A stretch of 63,902 nt of DNA. It comes from Propionibacteriales bacterium. Lineage in GTDB: Bacteria > Actinomycetota > Actinomycetes > Propionibacteriales > Nocardioidaceae. The translations under genes were made by a program, and so were the position numbers. Numbering within the stretch: position 1 is the first letter of the stretch; each line of letters starts with the position of its first letter. Below the pieces are notes generated by a model. That model ran no database searches. It was not told where the DNA came from and saw only the letters and a list, made by a program, of their open reading frames with translations. Positions 9,523-18,134 of this stretch are shown here, piece after piece. The stretch spans positions 1-63,902 of the forward strand of contig WHTJ01000013.1 in the NCBI GenBank assembly GCA_009377795.1, in the 5' to 3' direction.

Positions 9523-9532
9523 GGGCTCATCC

Positions 9533-9538
9533 TAGAGT
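9533..9538 (+). promoter_or_regulatory. -10 hexamer of birA
   Basis: TAGAGT ends 6 nt before the birA ATG in the 22-bp accD/birA divergent gap, fitting a leaderless message. Confidence 0.45.
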
Positions 9539-9544
9539 GGCGGC

Positions 9545-10369
9545 ATGGATTCGCCGTACGACGACCTGGACCGCCGGCCGCTCGACGCGGCGGCCCTCCG
9601 GCGCGCGCTGGTCACCGCCGAGTCCCTGTGGCGCGAAGTGGTCGTCGTCGACGAGACCGGGTCCACGAACAGCGACCTGGCGGCCGAGGCCCGGGCGGGA
9701 GCGGAGGACGGCCTGGTGCTGGTCGCCGAGCACCAGCAGCACGGCCGCGGGCGGCTCGACCGCAGCTGGACCGCGCCGCCGCGCGCGGCCGTGACCTTCT
9801 CCGTGCTGGTCCGGCCGGCCGGGCTGCCCACCGGGCGCTGGCCGTGGATGCCGCTGCTGACCGGCGTCGCGGTCTGCGAGGCGGTACGCCGGCACTGCGA
9901 GGTCGGTGCGACGCTGAAATGGCCGAACGACGTCATGGTCGAGGATCGCAAGCTGGCCGGGATCCTCCTCGAGCGGGTGGACGCCGGCGACGGTACTCCG
10001 GCCGCGGTCATCGGGGTCGGGCTGAACGTCTCGTCCCGCCCGGACGAGCTGCCGGTCCCGGAGGCCACGTCGCTGGCCCTGGAAGGCGCGTCGACGACGG
10101 ACCGGACCGTCGTGCTGCGCCAGATCCTGCGCACGTTCGAGTGGCTCTACTGGGGGTGGCTCGTCTCGGGCGGCGACTCCGCGGGTGGTCTCGCCGTGTC
10201 GTACGCCGAACGCTGCTCCACTCTGGGCCGCCGGGTCCGGGTGGAGATGACCACCGGCGAGCCGGTCGAGGGCATCGCGCGGCGGGTCGATCCGGACGGC
10301 CGGCTGGTGGTCGCCACCGACGCGGGTGAGACCGCCGTGGGAGCCGGCGACGTGGTTCATCTTCGCTGA
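9545..10369 (+). CDS. birA: Biotin-[acetyl-CoA-carboxylase] ligase
   Basis: 274 aa. The active site shows GRGRLDRSW (biotinyl-AMP binding loop) and TLKWPNDVMVEDRKLAGIL (the KWPND motif). A C-terminal small beta domain is present. There is no N-terminal winged helix, so this is a monofunctional ligase, not the repressor type. It attaches biotin to the EAMKM lysine of AccA3 (846-2609), giving the local cluster a shared purpose. Confidence 0.93.
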   Translation: MDSPYDDLDRRPLDAAALRRALVTAESLWREVVVVDETGSTNSDLAAEARAGAEDGLVLVAEHQQHGRGRLDRSWTAPPRAAVTFSVLVRPAGLPTGRWPWMPLLTGVAVCEAVRRHCEVGATLKWPNDVMVEDRKLAGILLERVDAGDGTPAAVIGVGLNVSSRPDELPVPEATSLALEGASTTDRTVVLRQILRTFEWLYWGWLVSGGDSAGGLAVSYAERCSTLGRRVRVEMTTGEPVEGIARRVDPDGRLVVATDAGETAVGAGDVVHLR

Positions 10370-10450
10370 GACTCTGCGTCCTCGGTATGGGGATTTCGCC
10401 CCCCGGGTACTGTCATAGGGGGTGCGCGACGATCACGTCCAGGGGAGCGA

Positions 10451-11932
10451 ATGCAACGAGCGAGGGCGGAGGATCCGACCGCCGGGGAGGTCGGCCTCAC
10501 GCCGGGTCAGGGACGTCTCGGTGACCGGTACGAGCTGGGCGCGATGCTCGGGCAGGGAGGCATGGCCGTGGTACGCCGCGGCACCGACCTCCGCCTGGGC
10601 CGTACGGTCGCGGTCAAGCTCCTGCTCGACCAGCTGACCGACGACCCGGAGTTTCAGGCGCGCTTCCGCCGCGAGGCGCGGGCCGCCGCGGGGCTCGACC
10701 ATCCCGCGATCGTCACCGTGTACGACGCGGGTGAGGACACCGCCGACGACGTCGTGCCGTACATCGTCATGGAGTACGTCGAAGGCAAGACCCTTCGCGA
10801 GCTGCTCCGCACGGAGCCACGGCTGCCGGTCCGCCGCGCGTTGGAGATCATCGCGGACGTCCTGGACGCGCTGGCGTACAGCCACCGCGGCGGCATCGTG
10901 CACCGGGACATCAAGCCGGGCAACGTCATGGTCACGCCGTCCGGTGCGGTCAAGGTCATGGACTTCGGCATCGCCCGCGCGCTCACCGACCTGTCCGGCT
11001 CCCTGACCCGGACCTCGGCCGTGCTCGGGACTGCCCAGTACCTGTCGCCCGAGCAGGCCCGCGGTGACTCCGCGGACGCGCGCAGCGATGTGTACGCGGT
11101 GGGATGCGTGCTGTACGAGCTGTTGACCGGGCGTCCGCCGTTTCAGGGCGAGTCGGCGGTCGCCGTCGCCTACCAGCACGTCCGGGAGACCCCGCAGCCG
11201 CCGTCGGCGTTCGAACCGACCGTGCCTGCCGAGGTCGACGCGCTCGTGCTGGCCGCGCTCGCGAAACTGCCGGACGAGCGTTACCAGTCGGCGGACGAGA
11301 TGCGCGCCGACATCCTGGCCGTCCTGGCCGGTGAGCCGGCGCCGACCACGCCCATTCCCGTGGTGTCGGCCGACACCACGGAACTCCGCCCGGTCACCGC
11401 GGGGACTGTCCCCGCCGAGACCGACACCGCCGAGACCGACACCGCCGAGCAGGCCGTCGTGGACCCGCGGCGCCGCCGGCGGCTCGGATATCTGGTCGCC
11501 GCGGCCGCGGCTCTGCTGCTCGTCGCGTTCGGCGGGTTCGCGCTGAGCGGGCTGGGCGAAGGGCCGGGTACCGCGCCGGAGCCCGGGCCGGGCGCGGGTC
11601 CCGGACAGATGTCGACCGAGCCGGGCGGGTCCGGCTCGCTGGAGCCCGCCGGAGCGCGGCTCGACGACCCGAGTACGGGTGGTACGCCAGAACAGGACGG
11701 GCCGACGAACTCCGCCCGGCCGGAGTCCACCGAGGGCGAGCCGAGCGAGACCACCGATCCGGAGACGGACGAGACCACGGAGCCGACGCAGACCTCCGAC
11801 CCGACGAGCTCGCCGACGCCTCCCACCACCTCGACGCCGGAGCAGACCGCGACATCCGAGCCCAGCCCCTCGGAGACGCAGTCCACCGAGCCGTCGGAGC
11901 CCGGGCCGTCGGTGACGGCGACCACGCCCTGA
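10451..11932 (+). CDS. Transmembrane serine/threonine protein kinase (no PASTA domains)
   Basis: 493 aa. Kinase domain about 27-285: glycine loop LGQGGMAVV, ATP lysine K56, HRDIKPGNV with catalytic D153, DFG at 171-173, and GTAQYLSPEQA. A transmembrane helix at about 346-367 follows an Arg-rich stretch. The extracellular tail (about 370-493) is a low-complexity Pro/Thr/Ser/Glu-rich segment with no PASTA or other recognisable sensor. Hanks-type kinases phosphorylate Ser/Thr in cell-wall and growth proteins. The upstream AGGGGAG fits the ATG. Targets cannot be inferred; neighbouring PH-domain and cyclase genes suggest a signalling patch. Confidence 0.9.
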   Translation: MQRARAEDPTAGEVGLTPGQGRLGDRYELGAMLGQGGMAVVRRGTDLRLGRTVAVKLLLDQLTDDPEFQARFRREARAAAGLDHPAIVTVYDAGEDTADDVVPYIVMEYVEGKTLRELLRTEPRLPVRRALEIIADVLDALAYSHRGGIVHRDIKPGNVMVTPSGAVKVMDFGIARALTDLSGSLTRTSAVLGTAQYLSPEQARGDSADARSDVYAVGCVLYELLTGRPPFQGESAVAVAYQHVRETPQPPSAFEPTVPAEVDALVLAALAKLPDERYQSADEMRADILAVLAGEPAPTTPIPVVSADTTELRPVTAGTVPAETDTAETDTAEQAVVDPRRRRRLGYLVAAAAALLLVAFGGFALSGLGEGPGTAPEPGPGAGPGQMSTEPGGSGSLEPAGARLDDPSTGGTPEQDGPTNSARPESTEGEPSETTDPETDETTEPTQTSDPTSSPTPPTTSTPEQTATSEPSPSETQSTEPSEPGPSVTATTP

Positions 11933-12001
11933 CCTTGGGTACGATCGCCCGGCGAATATGACACGATCATCGGTGTCGATCTGCCCGTCCGAGGAGACCC
12001 G

Positions 12002-12532
12002 ATGGCGATCTCACCGAAGCTGCTCGCCGACGGCGAGTACGTCGTCTTGAGCACGCGCACGCACATCAAGGAGCTCTTCGCTCCGATCGTGGTCCTGATC
12101 CTGGTGGGCGGGGTGAGCGGCTTCCTGCTGGGAGTGATACCGGACGATCCGAGCTGGCTGTACTGGGTCATCGTGGGGCTGGCCGCGCTCGCCGCGCTTG
12201 CGTGGGTGGTGTGGCCGTTCCTCAACTGGCTGAGCTCGACGTACACCGTCACCAACCGCAGGCTCATCACCCGGCGTGGCGTGATCACCCGTCACGGCCA
12301 CGACCTGCCGTTGCGGCGGATCAACGACGTCTCCTACGAGAAGCAACTCACCGACCGGATGCTCGGTTGCGGCACCCTCGTGATCTCGACCGCGAGCGAG
12401 GAGGGTCAGATCGAGCTGCCCGACGTACCGCACGTCGAGCACGTCCACCTGCAGATCACCGAGCTGCTGTTCGGAGGGGGCGCGACCGGCGACCTGGCGA
12501 CCGGACCCGATGAGGGCACGGGGCTTCCGTGA
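12002..12532 (+). CDS. Bacterial PH-domain (bPH2/YdbS-like) membrane protein
   Basis: 176 aa. Two hydrophobic helices (about 27-50 and 54-78) are followed by a bPH2 beta domain with YTVTNRRLITRRGVITR and DLPLRRINDVSYEK, the hallmark strands of this family. Function is uncharacterised; such proteins are small membrane adaptors. GAGGAG precedes the ATG. Its stop overlaps the cyclase start by 4 nt (GTGA). A similar protein lies near birA and purK in mycobacteria. Confidence 0.85.
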   Translation: MAISPKLLADGEYVVLSTRTHIKELFAPIVVLILVGGVSGFLLGVIPDDPSWLYWVIVGLAALAALAWVVWPFLNWLSSTYTVTNRRLITRRGVITRHGHDLPLRRINDVSYEKQLTDRMLGCGTLVISTASEEGQIELPDVPHVEHVHLQITELLFGGGATGDLATGPDEGTGLP

Positions 12533-13551
12533 CCGAACCCGAGCCGTCGCCCCCGCTCACTCCGGCGTCACGCAGGGAGCTGGAGGAGGCGATCCTCGGC
12601 CAGGAGCCGCGGCTGACCAGTCATCAGGTCGCCGACGGCGCCGGGGTCAGCCTGGATGTGGCGCGCCAGCTGTGGCGCGCGCTCGGCTTCCCGGACGTCG
12701 GCGACGACCTGGCGTTCACCGACGCGGATCTCGACGCCCTCGGGTTGCTGCGGGGCACGATCGAGTCCGGCGAGGTGGACTTCGAGACCGTCATCCGGCT
12801 CACTCGGGCGGTCGGGCACACCATGGCCCGGCTGGCCGACTGGCAGGTCGCGACCCTGTCCGACCAGATCGAGACCGGCGTGGAGATGCCCGGCCGGGTG
12901 CGGCCGGCGGAGATCACGAGCGACGGGCTCGGTGCCGCTCGGATGGCGCAGTACATCGGTCCGGTGTTCGAACGCCTCCTGGTCTACGCCTGGCGGCGGC
13001 ATCTCGCTGCGGCGGCCGGCCGGGCCGCGGCCCTGGGAGCCGCGGACGAGGACCTGCTGACCGCCCAGCTCACCGTCGGCTTCGCGGACCTGGTGGCGTT
13101 CACCCAGCTCTCCAACGGGCTGGACGACGACTCGCTCGGCGACCTGGTGGAGACCTTCGAGTCGGAGGTCGCGGACGTCATCGCGAGCCAGGGGGCCCGC
13201 CTGATCAAGACCCTCGGTGACTCGGTGCTGTTCGTGACCGAGAACGCCACGGCCGGCGTCGACACCGCGCTGCGGCTCGTGGAGGCGATCGGGGCGGACG
13301 ACCAGCTTCCGGACGTGCGGGTCGGGATGGCCTCGGGTCCGGTGGTGACCCGGCTGGGGGACGTCTTCGGTACGCCGGTCAACCTCGCCGCCCGGCTCAC
13401 CTCGGTCGCCCGGCGGAACCGCGTGATTGTCGACCCCGACACCGCGAGCCGGCTTCCGCGCGACCGGTTCGAGACCCGGGTGCTGACCGCGCGACCACTG
13501 CGTGGGTTCGGTTCGGTCGAACCGGTCGCCGTACGCCGCCGAGTGTCCTGA
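12529..13551 (+). CDS. Class III adenylate/guanylate cyclase with N-terminal regulatory domain
   Basis: 340 aa. The N-terminal half (about 1-170) is alpha-helical and resembles the autoinhibitory, pH-sensing domain of Rv1264-type cyclases (Ad_Cy_reg). The C-terminal catalytic domain has all key residues: metal aspartates in GFADLVAFT and TLGDSVLFV, the purine-binding lysine in LIKTLGDS, and the N/R transition-state pair in GTPVNLAARL. It should make cAMP as a homodimer. The pH role is inferred from the family. Translationally coupled to the PH protein. Confidence 0.9.
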   Translation: MTEPEPSPPLTPASRRELEEAILGQEPRLTSHQVADGAGVSLDVARQLWRALGFPDVGDDLAFTDADLDALGLLRGTIESGEVDFETVIRLTRAVGHTMARLADWQVATLSDQIETGVEMPGRVRPAEITSDGLGAARMAQYIGPVFERLLVYAWRRHLAAAAGRAAALGAADEDLLTAQLTVGFADLVAFTQLSNGLDDDSLGDLVETFESEVADVIASQGARLIKTLGDSVLFVTENATAGVDTALRLVEAIGADDQLPDVRVGMASGPVVTRLGDVFGTPVNLAARLTSVARRNRVIVDPDTASRLPRDRFETRVLTARPLRGFGSVEPVAVRRRVS

Positions 13552-13605
13552 CGAGTCCGCCACCGGCATTTCCGCGATAGGCCAACGGAGGTTGGCGCCC
13601 GACCC

Positions 13606-13611
13606 TACGCT
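13606..13611 (+). promoter_or_regulatory. -10 hexamer of orphan winged-helix gene
   Basis: TACGCT ends 6 nt before the ATG at 13618, fitting a leaderless message. Confidence 0.45.
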
Positions 13612-13617
13612 TGGGAC

Positions 13618-13977
13618 ATGCTCAAAGCCCAGGACGTCGAGATCGACGTAACAGAGCGCGTCGCTCGGCGCCAAGGGAGGGAACTTCCCCTTACTGCAAA
13701 AGAATTCGATCTGCTCTGCGCGCTGATACGAAGAGCCGGGGAGATCGTGTCCCGCGAGGATCTGATGCATGACGTCTGGCACACCACTTTTTGGACGTCC
13801 ACGAAGACCATCGACGTCCATCTCGGCTGGTTGCGGCGCAAGCTCGGCGACGACGCACACCGTCCGCGCTACATCACTACGGTGCGTGGCCGCGGGCTGC
13901 GGTTCGAGCTGGCTCCGCCCGGCGTCGACGTCTCCCAGATGTCTGAGAGTCAGCGGATGAACACGAACCGCCGATAG
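13618..13977 (+). CDS. Stand-alone OmpR/PhoB-type winged-helix DNA-binding protein
   Basis: 119 aa. About residues 5-100 form a Trans_reg_C domain: LPLTAKEFDLLCALIRR, the SREDLMHDVW turn, TIDVHLGWLRRKLGDD recognition helix and ITTVRGRGLRFE wing. No receiver domain exists and no kinase is adjacent, so activity is not controlled by the usual phosphorylation. Codon use is locally less GC-rich (CTTACTGCAAAAGAATTC). The last 28 bp overlap the 3' end of gtrA on the other strand, an unusual convergent overlap. Confidence 0.82.
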   Translation: MLKAQDVEIDVTERVARRQGRELPLTAKEFDLLCALIRRAGEIVSREDLMHDVWHTTFWTSTKTIDVHLGWLRRKLGDDAHRPRYITTVRGRGLRFELAPPGVDVSQMSESQRMNTNRR

Positions 13978-14381
13978 GACCAGAACCGGAACACCGTACC
14001 CAGCACGAGCCCGACGCCGTTGGCCGCGATGTTGTCGGCCAGCGCGCTGGTGAACCCCAGCGCGTAGTGCGAGATCGCGAGACATCCGACCGCGATGAGC
14101 ATGCCGGCCCCGTTGAGCGCGAAGAAGATCGGCACCTCGCGCGGCATTCCGCGGCCGCCGCGGTGGCTCCATGTCCACTGCCGGTTGCCGAGGTACGAGA
14201 CCATGGTGGCGACGCAGACCGAGATGATCTTCGAGGTCACCGGCTTGTGCGCCAGCGGACCCGACCACAGGTCGCCGTCGTACCGCAGGGCGTTGAAGAT
14301 CCCCACGTCGACGACGAACGCCAGCCCGCCGATGACCGCGAACCGCCACAGTTCGTGTACGACGGACCACGGACGCGACAC
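13950..14381 (-). CDS. GtrA family membrane protein
   Basis: 143 aa with four hydrophobic helices: FAVIGGLAFVVDVGIFNAL, a second after KIISVCVATMVSYLGN, a third with FFALNGAGMLIAVG, and a fourth ending in RFWSYRRFVF, the typical GtrA C-terminus. GtrA proteins are thought to flip polyprenyl-linked sugars. The GTG at 14381 has GAGG at 7 nt; an upstream GTG at 14468 would add 29 residues unlike the family. In mycobacteria a GtrA-like gene also lies by purK. Confidence 0.85.
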   Translation of the reverse strand: MSRPWSVVHELWRFAVIGGLAFVVDVGIFNALRYDGDLWSGPLAHKPVTSKIISVCVATMVSYLGNRQWTWSHRGGRGMPREVPIFFALNGAGMLIAVGCLAISHYALGFTSALADNIAANGVGLVLGTVFRFWSYRRFVFIR

Positions 14382-14478
14382 ACGATCACCTCGGGGTGGT
14401 GACTGGGAAGTGAGGTGCACTCGGGTCCCTGGATCACGATGAGGTGGACAGGGCGCCAGCCTACCCACCGCGGCTCGG

Positions 14479-14484
14479 TACCCT
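14479..14484 (+). promoter_or_regulatory. -10 hexamer of purK
   Basis: TACCCT ends 6 nt before the GTG start of purK, fitting a leaderless purKE message. Confidence 0.45.
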
Positions 14485-14490
14485 CACCGG

Positions 14491-15669
14491 GTGACTATGC
14501 CGGTCGTGGGAGTCGTGGGCGGTGGCCAGCTCGCGCGCATGATGCAGCAGGCGGCCATCCCGCTGGGCGTGCGGTTGAAGCTGCTCGCCGAGGGTCCCGA
14601 CCTGTCGGCGGCACAGGTCGTGCCGGACGCCGTGGTCGGCGACTACCGGGACCTCGCCACCTTGCGCGAGCTGACCCGCGGATGCGACGTGCTCACCTTC
14701 GATCACGAGCACGTGCCGACCGAGCATCTCCGTGCGCTCCAGGCGGGCGGTGTCGCCTGCCGGCCCGGCCCGGACGCGCTCGTACACGCGCAGGACAAAT
14801 GGGCGATGCGGCACCGGCTGTCCGAGTCCGGCGTACCGTGCCCGAGGCACGCGCAGGTGTCCTCGGCGAAGGAGGTCGCGGCGTTCGCCGAGGACCTCGG
14901 CGAGTGGCCGGTCGTCCTGAAGTCCGTGCGCGGGGGGTACGACGGCAAGGGCGTCTGGTTCGTGTCGTCGTACGACGACGCCGAGTCGACGCTGTCGGGA
15001 GAGGCCGCGCCGGCGCTGGCGCGGGACCGGGTGCTGCTCGCCGAGGAGCGGGTGTCCTTCAGTCGCGAGCTCTCGGTGCTCCTGGCGCGTTCGCCGTCCG
15101 GCCAGTGCGCCGTCTATCCCGTGGTGGAGTCCGTGCAGGTCGACGGCATCTGCCGGGAGGTCGTCGTACCGGCGCCGGACCTGCCGGAGGCGCTGGCCGG
15201 TCACGCGCAGACGGTCGCGATGTGGGTCGCGGCGGAGCTGGACGTGACCGGGATCCTGGCGGTCGAGATGTTCGAGACGACGGACGGGCGGATCCTGGTC
15301 AACGAGCTGGCGATGCGCCCGCACAACACCGGGCACTGGTCGATCGACGGCGCGGACACGTCGCAGTTCGAGAACCACCTGCGCGCGGTGCTCGACCTGC
15401 CACTGGGGTCGCCGCTGGCGCGTTCGCGGTGGACGGTGATGGTGAACATCCTCGGTGGCGAGGTCGGGCGACTCTACGATGGTTTCCCGCATGTCTTCGC
15501 GCGGGATCCGAGGCTGCGGGTTCACTTGTACGGCAAGGACGTGAAGCCCGGTCGCAAGGTGGGACACGTGACCGCGTACACCGACGGCGACGATCTCCCC
15601 GACCTGCTCGCGCGTGCCCGGCATGCCGCCGCGTGGTTTCGCGGCGAGCTCGACGACGAGGAGCAGTGA
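14491..15669 (+). CDS. purK: 5-(carboxyamino)imidazole ribonucleotide synthase
   Basis: 392 aa ATP-grasp enzyme. The start has [18 protein letters not shown], the middle has [16 protein letters not shown] (ATP-grasp lysine and glycine loop), and later [24 protein letters not shown] (metal-binding Glu/Asn and substrate residues). It carboxylates AIR to N5-CAIR with ATP and bicarbonate in purine synthesis. The GTG at 14491 is supported by the TACCCT hexamer. Its TGA overlaps the purE ATG by one base. Confidence 0.96.
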   Translation: MTMPVVGVVGGGQLARMMQQAAIPLGVRLKLLAEGPDLSAAQVVPDAVVGDYRDLATLRELTRGCDVLTFDHEHVPTEHLRALQAGGVACRPGPDALVHAQDKWAMRHRLSESGVPCPRHAQVSSAKEVAAFAEDLGEWPVVLKSVRGGYDGKGVWFVSSYDDAESTLSGEAAPALARDRVLLAEERVSFSRELSVLLARSPSGQCAVYPVVESVQVDGICREVVVPAPDLPEALAGHAQTVAMWVAAELDVTGILAVEMFETTDGRILVNELAMRPHNTGHWSIDGADTSQFENHLRAVLDLPLGSPLARSRWTVMVNILGGEVGRLYDGFPHVFARDPRLRVHLYGKDVKPGRKVGHVTAYTDGDDLPDLLARARHAAAWFRGELDDEEQ

Positions 15670-16214
15670 TGACCGAGACCGCACCCGCGGACGAAGGCCC
15701 ACGAGTCGGCATCGTCATGGGATCGGACTCCGATTGGCCGGTCATGCGGGAGGCGGCCGCGGCGGTCGCGGAGTTCGGGGTGGCGTACGAGGCCGACGTG
15801 GTGTCGGCGCACCGGATGCCCGCCGAGATGCTCACCTACGGAAAGCAGGCTGCCGAGCGGGGTCTTCGGGTGCTCATCGCTGGGGCTGGGGGTGCCGCAC
15901 ATCTGCCGGGGATGCTGGCCTCGGTCACCCCGTTGCCGGTGATCGGGGTGCCGGTGGCGCTGAGACATCTGGACGGGCTGGACTCGCTGCTGTCGATCGT
16001 GCAGATGCCGGCCGGGGTTCCGGTGGCGACGGTCGCGGTGGGCAATGCGCGCAACGCCGGGCTGCTCGCGGTGCGCATCCTGGGTGCGGGGGACGGCGCG
16101 CTGCGCGAGGCGATGAGCGGGTTCCAGCGCGAGCTGGGCGAGAAGGCGCGGGCGAAGGGCGCCGTCGTACGCGACGCGGCGGATGCGGAGTCCCGGTCCG
16201 AGGGGCCGGGCTAG
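15669..16214 (+). CDS. purE: 5-(carboxyamino)imidazole ribonucleotide mutase
   Basis: 181 aa. [29 protein letters not shown] (SAHR active-site motif) and [13 protein letters not shown] are class I PurE signatures; the catalytic histidine is in SAHR. It converts N5-CAIR to CAIR, the step after PurK. Start ATG overlaps the purK stop (TGATG). The C-terminus is about 20 residues longer than minimal PurE and hydrophilic. Confidence 0.96.
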   Translation: MTETAPADEGPRVGIVMGSDSDWPVMREAAAAVAEFGVAYEADVVSAHRMPAEMLTYGKQAAERGLRVLIAGAGGAAHLPGMLASVTPLPVIGVPVALRHLDGLDSLLSIVQMPAGVPVATVAVGNARNAGLLAVRILGAGDGALREAMSGFQRELGEKARAKGAVVRDAADAESRSEGPG

Positions 16215-16217
16215 GGG

Positions 16218-16682
16218 CTATGCGGGTGGGCCGTACGCCGGCCACTCGATCACGGGGCAGCGGTCCATCACCATCTCGAGTCCGCCGTCGACGGTCCGGG
16301 CGTGCGCCGCCTGGTCGATGACGCCGAGCTGGAACCACACCGCGCGGGCGCCGATCTGCATTGCCTGGTCCGCGAACTCGCCCGCGGCCGACGCCCGCCG
16401 GAAGACGTCCACGCAGTCGACCGCGAACGGGACCTCGGCGAGCGTGGCATAGCCGGGCTCGCCCAGCACCGTCACCGCGCTCGGATGGACCGGGACGATC
16501 CGCTTGCCGTGCTGCTGGAGGAACTTCGCCACCTGGCGCGCCGGACGGAACGGGTTGTCCCCGAGGCCGATGACCGCCCAGGTCTCGCACTCGGACAGGA
16601 TCCAGCGGATGGTGTCCTCGTCGCCCCACTCCGCGGCCTCGCCAGCGGCCGGCACCGGCGTCTCGTCCATGGTGAACAGCAT
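16218..16682 (-). CDS. CoA-binding domain protein (YccU-like)
   Basis: 154 aa. A Rossmann CoA-binding domain: WAVIGLGDNPFRPARQVAKF near residue 35 and KRIVPVHPS after it, with GARAVWFQLGVID near 115. YccU/YccV-like single-domain proteins are widespread; no reaction is assigned. Two starts are possible, ATG 16682 or ATG 16670 (MDETPVPA); neither has a clear ribosome site. Convergent with purE (3 bp apart). A 24-bp repeat lies 32 bp upstream of the first ATG. Confidence 0.85.
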   Translation of the reverse strand: MLFTMDETPVPAAGEAAEWGDEDTIRWILSECETWAVIGLGDNPFRPARQVAKFLQQHGKRIVPVHPSAVTVLGEPGYATLAEVPFAVDCVDVFRRASAAGEFADQAMQIGARAVWFQLGVIDQAAHARTVDGGLEMVMDRCPVIEWPAYGPPA

Positions 16683-16714
16683 CCCACGTCGGGCCGCCCG
16701 AGTCGTCCCTGGAA

Positions 16715-16741
16715 CGGCCAGATGTGCAATCTCGGCGCGAG
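16715..16741 (-). repeat. Solo copy of the 24-27 bp dispersed repeat
   Basis: Same core as at 775-831 and identical to its second copy over 27 bases, followed by a degenerate extra GGGCGCGAGG. It lies between the LCP gene (ends 16786) and the CoA-binding gene, oriented toward the latter. No DUF222 gene is nearby. Confidence 0.85.
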
Positions 16742-16785
16742 GGTTGGGCGCGAGGGTGGTGTGGCGGGAGGTGTGGGTGGCGGGC

Positions 16786-17982
16786 CTACTGCTTCTCGGG
16801 CTGGAAGCAGTCGATCTCGTCGGTGTTGTCGTCGGCGATGTGGCCGAACAGCTCCTCCGCCTTCGGCTCGTCCCAGCGGACGGAGAGATCGACGTACGGC
16901 ACCGTGCACGTCAGCCCGTCCTCACCCGTCACCTTGCGCATCCCCCAGGCGAAGCGGGCCAGGTCGATCGGCCCGACGTTCTCCCCGATCCGGAGGGCGT
17001 CCGCGCCGGCGCCGGCCGTACGGATGTAGCGGTACGGGTTGATCAACGTCCACGGCGACGCGGCGTTTCCGGCCACCGCGCCGACGACCTCGCGCTGCCG
17101 GGCGACCCGGGCGATGTCGCCGAGCGCGTCGGTCTGGCGGGACCGCACGTATCCCAGGGCGGTCGGCCCGTCGGCCTCCTGGCAGCCCTTCTTGATGTCG
17201 AGGTTGGCCTTCGGGTCCTTCATCGCGGCCCTCGGACAGATCTCCACGCCCCCGACCGCGTCGACCATGCCGACGAACCCGCCGAAGCCGATCTCGACGT
17301 AGTTGTCCATCCGGAGCCCAGTGGCCTGCTCGACGGTGCGGACCAGGAGTCGCGGTCCGCCGTACGCGAACGCGGCGTTGATCTTCTCCTCTCCGTATCC
17401 GGGGACGTTGACGAGGGAGTCGCGCGGAAGCGACAGCAGGAGAGTCTTGCCGCCAAATCGCGGGACGTGCATGACCATGATCGTGTCGGTGCGCTGCCCG
17501 GAGGCGCTTCCGGTGGCGAACTCCTGCTTCTCCTCCTTCGACAGGCCCTCCCGGCTGTCCGATCCGACGAGGAGGTAGGTCGCACCAGGGGTGTCGGCGG
17601 GGCGGTCGACCGAGGGCTCGGCGTCGACCTTCTCGATCTTCGACCAGGCCCAGATCGGAACCGCGACCAGCAGCAGCACCCAGAGGAGGATCACCACGAG
17701 CACGATGCGCCCCCAGTGCCGCCGCCTGCGCGGAGGCGCAGCCGCGGCGCGCGGCGGGCGGGCGGGGGCGCGTGGCGGCTGCTCATACGGTCGGGGTCGC
17801 GGCCTCGTCGGCATCACCCGGGTCCGATCCGGCTCGCCGGCGTCGGCCGCGGCGTACGGGTCGGCCGACGTCCGTATCCGCTGGGTGGCATCGCTGTCGT
17901 CCTGCGGCTCGCCGTACAGCCAGCCGTATTCAGGTTGCTCACCGCCCTCGGGGCGGTTGCGCGGATCGGGGCGCTCGGGCAT
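16786..17982 (-). CDS. LytR-CpsA-Psr (LCP) family ligase
   Basis: 398 aa. A cytoplasmic Pro/Arg-rich N-terminus (about 1-88), one transmembrane helix (about 91-113, RIVLVVILLWVLLLVAVPIW), then an extracellular LCP domain with YLLVGSDSREGL, RTDTIMVMHV, LSLPRDSLVNVPGYG, KINAAFAYGG and YVRSRQTDALGDIARVARQR, including the conserved Arg/Asp residues that bind the polyprenyl pyrophosphate. LCP proteins attach wall polymers to peptidoglycan. It is the first of two LCP genes flanking the galactan cluster. TAGCGT lies 8 nt upstream of the ATG. Confidence 0.92.
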   Translation of the reverse strand: MPERPDPRNRPEGGEQPEYGWLYGEPQDDSDATQRIRTSADPYAAADAGEPDRTRVMPTRPRPRPYEQPPRAPARPPRAAAAPPRRRRHWGRIVLVVILLWVLLLVAVPIWAWSKIEKVDAEPSVDRPADTPGATYLLVGSDSREGLSKEEKQEFATGSASGQRTDTIMVMHVPRFGGKTLLLSLPRDSLVNVPGYGEEKINAAFAYGGPRLLVRTVEQATGLRMDNYVEIGFGGFVGMVDAVGGVEICPRAAMKDPKANLDIKKGCQEADGPTALGYVRSRQTDALGDIARVARQREVVGAVAGNAASPWTLINPYRYIRTAGAGADALRIGENVGPIDLARFAWGMRKVTGEDGLTCTVPYVDLSVRWDEPKAEELFGHIADDNTDEIDCFQPEKQ

Positions 17983-18067
17983 GACACGTAACGCTACCTG
18001 CCCAGTTCAACGGCGAGTATGCGTCCACCGAGTGTCTCGGCGGGATTCCGGCGTGCCGTGACGTGAG

Positions 18068-18096
18068 TTACTGATGTTACTGGTGATACTTACAAT
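18068..18096 (+). promoter_or_regulatory. Promoter of the second LCP gene
   Basis: TTACTG (18068-18073), 17 bp, TACAAT (18091-18096), in a locally AT-rich stretch. This is one of the best sigma-70-type matches in the window and gives a leader of about 30 nt. Confidence 0.55.
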
Positions 18097-18134
18097 CGGC
18101 CCTCAACCCGGCATATCGACACGAAGGGATGCGC

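Noticed and set aside
7942-10329. 795-codon plus-strand frame across accD and birA
   Set aside because: Antisense to accD and out of frame with birA; composition is typical of a shadow frame.
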